Positions 42,948-44,558 of a stretch of DNA of 44,558 nt are shown one piece after another; positions within the stretch are counted from its first letter, which is position 1, and each line of letters starts with the position of its first letter. Position numbers and translations under genes: made by a program. The DNA lies in the NCBI GenBank assembly GCA_002313895.1, contig DCAW01000168.1, forward strand, positions 1 to 44,558, written 5' to 3'. This DNA is from Dehalococcoidia bacterium UBA1123 (GTDB lineage Bacteria; Chloroflexota; Dehalococcoidia; Lucifugimonadales; UBA1123). Under the pieces are notes generated by a model. It was not told where the DNA came from. It saw nothing but the letters and a program-made list of their open reading frames with translations, and ran no database searches.

Positions 42948-44558
42948 TCAGACCACAGCGGCGTGACCATCCGTGCGCGGGTCTGATCCTGAGACCCGCA
43001 CCCCGGTCTCCGGGTCAATCATTATCAGCTTCACTGAACCGCCGTAGCCGCCGGTTTCTTGCACATCCACTTCATGGCCTTTGGCTTTCAGCTTTGCGAC
43101 CTCTTCAATCTCCATGCCACCTTCAAGTTCAAGGACGAATGGGTCGTCGATATTTGCTGGGTCCGTGCTTGGCGTGCTGGTCCAGCGGGGAGCCTCTACG
43201 GCTTCCTGTGGGTCCAATCCGTGATCTATCACGTTGGAGATGACCTGGGCGTTCCAAGCGATCTGACGGTCTCCGCCTGGAGTCGCGCCGACAAGGTATG
43301 GCTTGTCGTTTTTGAAAACCATGTAGGCGTTGAGTGTGTGCATCGTGCGCTTCCCTGGCTCGATGACGTTGGGGTGTCCGTCGACGAGACTGAAGCCGCG
43401 GCCAATGCGGTTGTTCAGCGTCACGCCGGTCTCCCCGGCTACGAACCCGCCGCCGAAGCCCATTGACAGGCTGTGAATGAAGGACAACGCGTTGCCCTCT
43501 TTATCTACGACGCAAAAGTAGCTTGTGTTGTCGTCGCCAGGAATCGGAGCGGCCATCGGCCCAGGCTCGAAGTTGATGTCCGCCGCAGGGTTCATCAAAG
43601 CGCGCCGTTGAGCGGCCCAGGGCTTGGAGATCAGTTCGTCCAGCGGGTTGTCTATATAATCAGGGTCACCTACATACTCGTTGCGGTCGGCCATTGCGAG
43701 TTTTTTGGCCTGTACCATCGCGTGAACCGCTTCGGCGTTGTAGAATCCCATCTCGCCGATATCCAGGCCTTCCATGATGTTCAGCATTTCCAAAAGCAAG
43801 AAACCCTGGGACGGAGGAGTGGTCTCGTAGACTGTGTAACCTCTGTACGTTGTCGAAATGGGTGGTTCGTGCCAAGTGGACTCGTGCTGGGCGAATTCCT
43901 TCTCGGTGTAGAGGCCTCCAGCGGCCCGTATGGCCCTGACCATTTCCCTGGCAGTGTCGCCTCGATAAAACTCCTCGGAACCACCCGCGCCGACGCGGCG
44001 AAGCGTGTTCGCGAGGTTTTTCTGAACGAGTATGTCGCCCTCTTCAAGAGGGGCGCCGTTCTTGGTGAAGACTGCCGCTGTGTCAGGATAAGCGCTTAGC
44101 TTATCGTTCATCATCTGGAAGCCACGGGCTGTTCTGGCAGATACTGCGTGGCCTTCCTCTGCGTACCCAATAGCCGGTTCCAGGAGACTGGCGAGGGTGC
44201 GAGTTCCGAACCGCTCCAGTATATCTTCCCATCCCGCTACCTCACCAGGAATCGCGGCTGCGAGCGGCCCAGTCAGCGGCATCGTTTTGTGCCCTCTGCT
44301 GACGAAGTAATCACGAGTGGCGGCCATCGGAGCTTTGCCGCTGCCATTGAGGCCGTACACCCTGCCGGTCTTGGCTTCATACATGATAACGAACGGCTCT
44401 CCGCCCAGACCGCAACCAGCAGAGACGGTCACCGCTTCGACGGCTGCGGTCGCAATTGCGGCGTCGAAGGCGTTGCCGCCATCGGCCAGAACTCGAACGC
44501 CGGCCGACGCGGCCAATGGGGATATCGACGCGACCACGCCTCCATTGGTGTACACCGC
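42948..44558 (-). CDS. ggt: Gamma-glutamyltransferase, N-terminus cut by window end
   Basis: At least 536 residues are visible. N-terminal segments GGNAFDAAIATAAVEAV and GCGLGGEPFVIMYEAKTG belong to the large subunit. The autoprocessing site DDN/TSYFCVVD provides the new N-terminal nucleophile Thr (residue 345 of the visible part), followed by GFGGGFVAGETGVTLNNR and PGKRTMHTL. The C-terminus with GATPGGDRQIAWNAQ and APRW is typical. The enzyme hydrolyses or transfers gamma-glutamyl groups, for example of glutathione. The frame runs off the window with no clear start, so a signal peptide cannot be judged. Confidence 0.9.
   Translation of the reverse strand, partial: AVYTNGGVVASISPLAASAGVRVLADGGNAFDAAIATAAVEAVTVSAGCGLGGEPFVIMYEAKTGRVYGLNGSGKAPMAATRDYFVSRGHKTMPLTGPLAAAIPGEVAGWEDILERFGTRTLASLLEPAIGYAEEGHAVSARTARGFQMMNDKLSAYPDTAAVFTKNGAPLEEGDILVQKNLANTLRRVGAGGSEEFYRGDTAREMVRAIRAAGGLYTEKEFAQHESTWHEPPISTTYRGYTVYETTPPSQGFLLLEMLNIMEGLDIGEMGFYNAEAVHAMVQAKKLAMADRNEYVGDPDYIDNPLDELISKPWAAQRRALMNPAADINFEPGPMAAPIPGDDNTSYFCVVDKEGNALSFIHSLSMGFGGGFVAGETGVTLNNRIGRGFSLVDGHPNVIEPGKRTMHTLNAYMVFKNDKPYLVGATPGGDRQIAWNAQVISNVIDHGLDPQEAVEAPRWTSTPSTDPANIDDPFVLELEGGMEIEEVAKLKAKGHEVDVQETGGYGGSVKLIMIDPETGVRVSGSDPRTDGHAAVV

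Overview
The window looks like bacterial chromosome of moderate GC. The gene mix is an enolase-superfamily dehydratase, metal-dependent amidohydrolases, a luciferase-like flavin monooxygenase, acetolactate-synthase-like ThDP enzymes, an S9 peptidase, a gamma-glutamyltransferase and a KDG-type sugar kinase. It recalls Chloroflexota of the SAR202/Dehalococcoidia type, heterotrophs of refractory organic matter. That placement is an inference from gene content; no rRNA, tRNA or phylogenetic marker settles it. TTG start codons with good Shine-Dalgarno sites are frequent. No CRISPR array, insertion sequence, phage module or tRNA was seen.

Layout. 0-3 kb: a terminator, a PfkB-family (KDG-like) kinase and convergent glnS. 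3-9 kb (minus strand): a pentose-phosphate operon tal-pgi-gnd-zwf in which zwf is a decayed pseudogene joined to the tail of a GH15 glycosidase gene, plus a small coiled-coil protein gene upstream. 9.3-17.6 kb: a catabolic-looking block with an enolase-superfamily dehydratase, a dead SDR and an ATZ/TRZ-type amidohydrolase on the minus strand, and divergently a dihydroorotase-like amidohydrolase and two tandem ThDP enzymes of identical length. 17.6-20.7 kb: a TlpA-type thioredoxin and two decaying surface-protein genes (collagen-like and beta-propeller). 20.7-27.6 kb (minus strand): a probable operon of two unknown proteins, a ketopantoate-reductase-family protein, RecQ, an LLM flavoenzyme and a DHA2-type MFS transporter.

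27.7-33.3 kb: apt, a DinB-like protein, a cyclic-nucleotide-binding protein without a DNA-binding domain, a cytidylate-kinase-like P-loop protein, an oppD-oppF ATPase pair without permeases, and a small zinc-ribbon protein. 33.8-38 kb: a two-domain protein (M14-like plus GH105), an iodotyrosine-deiodinase-like nitroreductase, a DadA-type FAD oxidoreductase and an ABM-type small monooxygenase with a palindrome in its promoter. 38-44.6 kb: an S9 peptidase, a dead GNAT acetyltransferase, mutL, a small HAD-like protein and a gamma-glutamyltransferase cut by the window end.

The most notable pattern is gene decay. Five loci are broken. Two of them (SDR and GNAT) keep a single uninterrupted frame carrying only in-frame stop codons, mostly at positions where a Trp or Arg codon could have become a stop by one transition. 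The other points of interest are the ThDP enzyme pair inside the amidohydrolase block, the deiodinase homologue with its complete active-site lid triad, and the M14-like/GH105 fusion.
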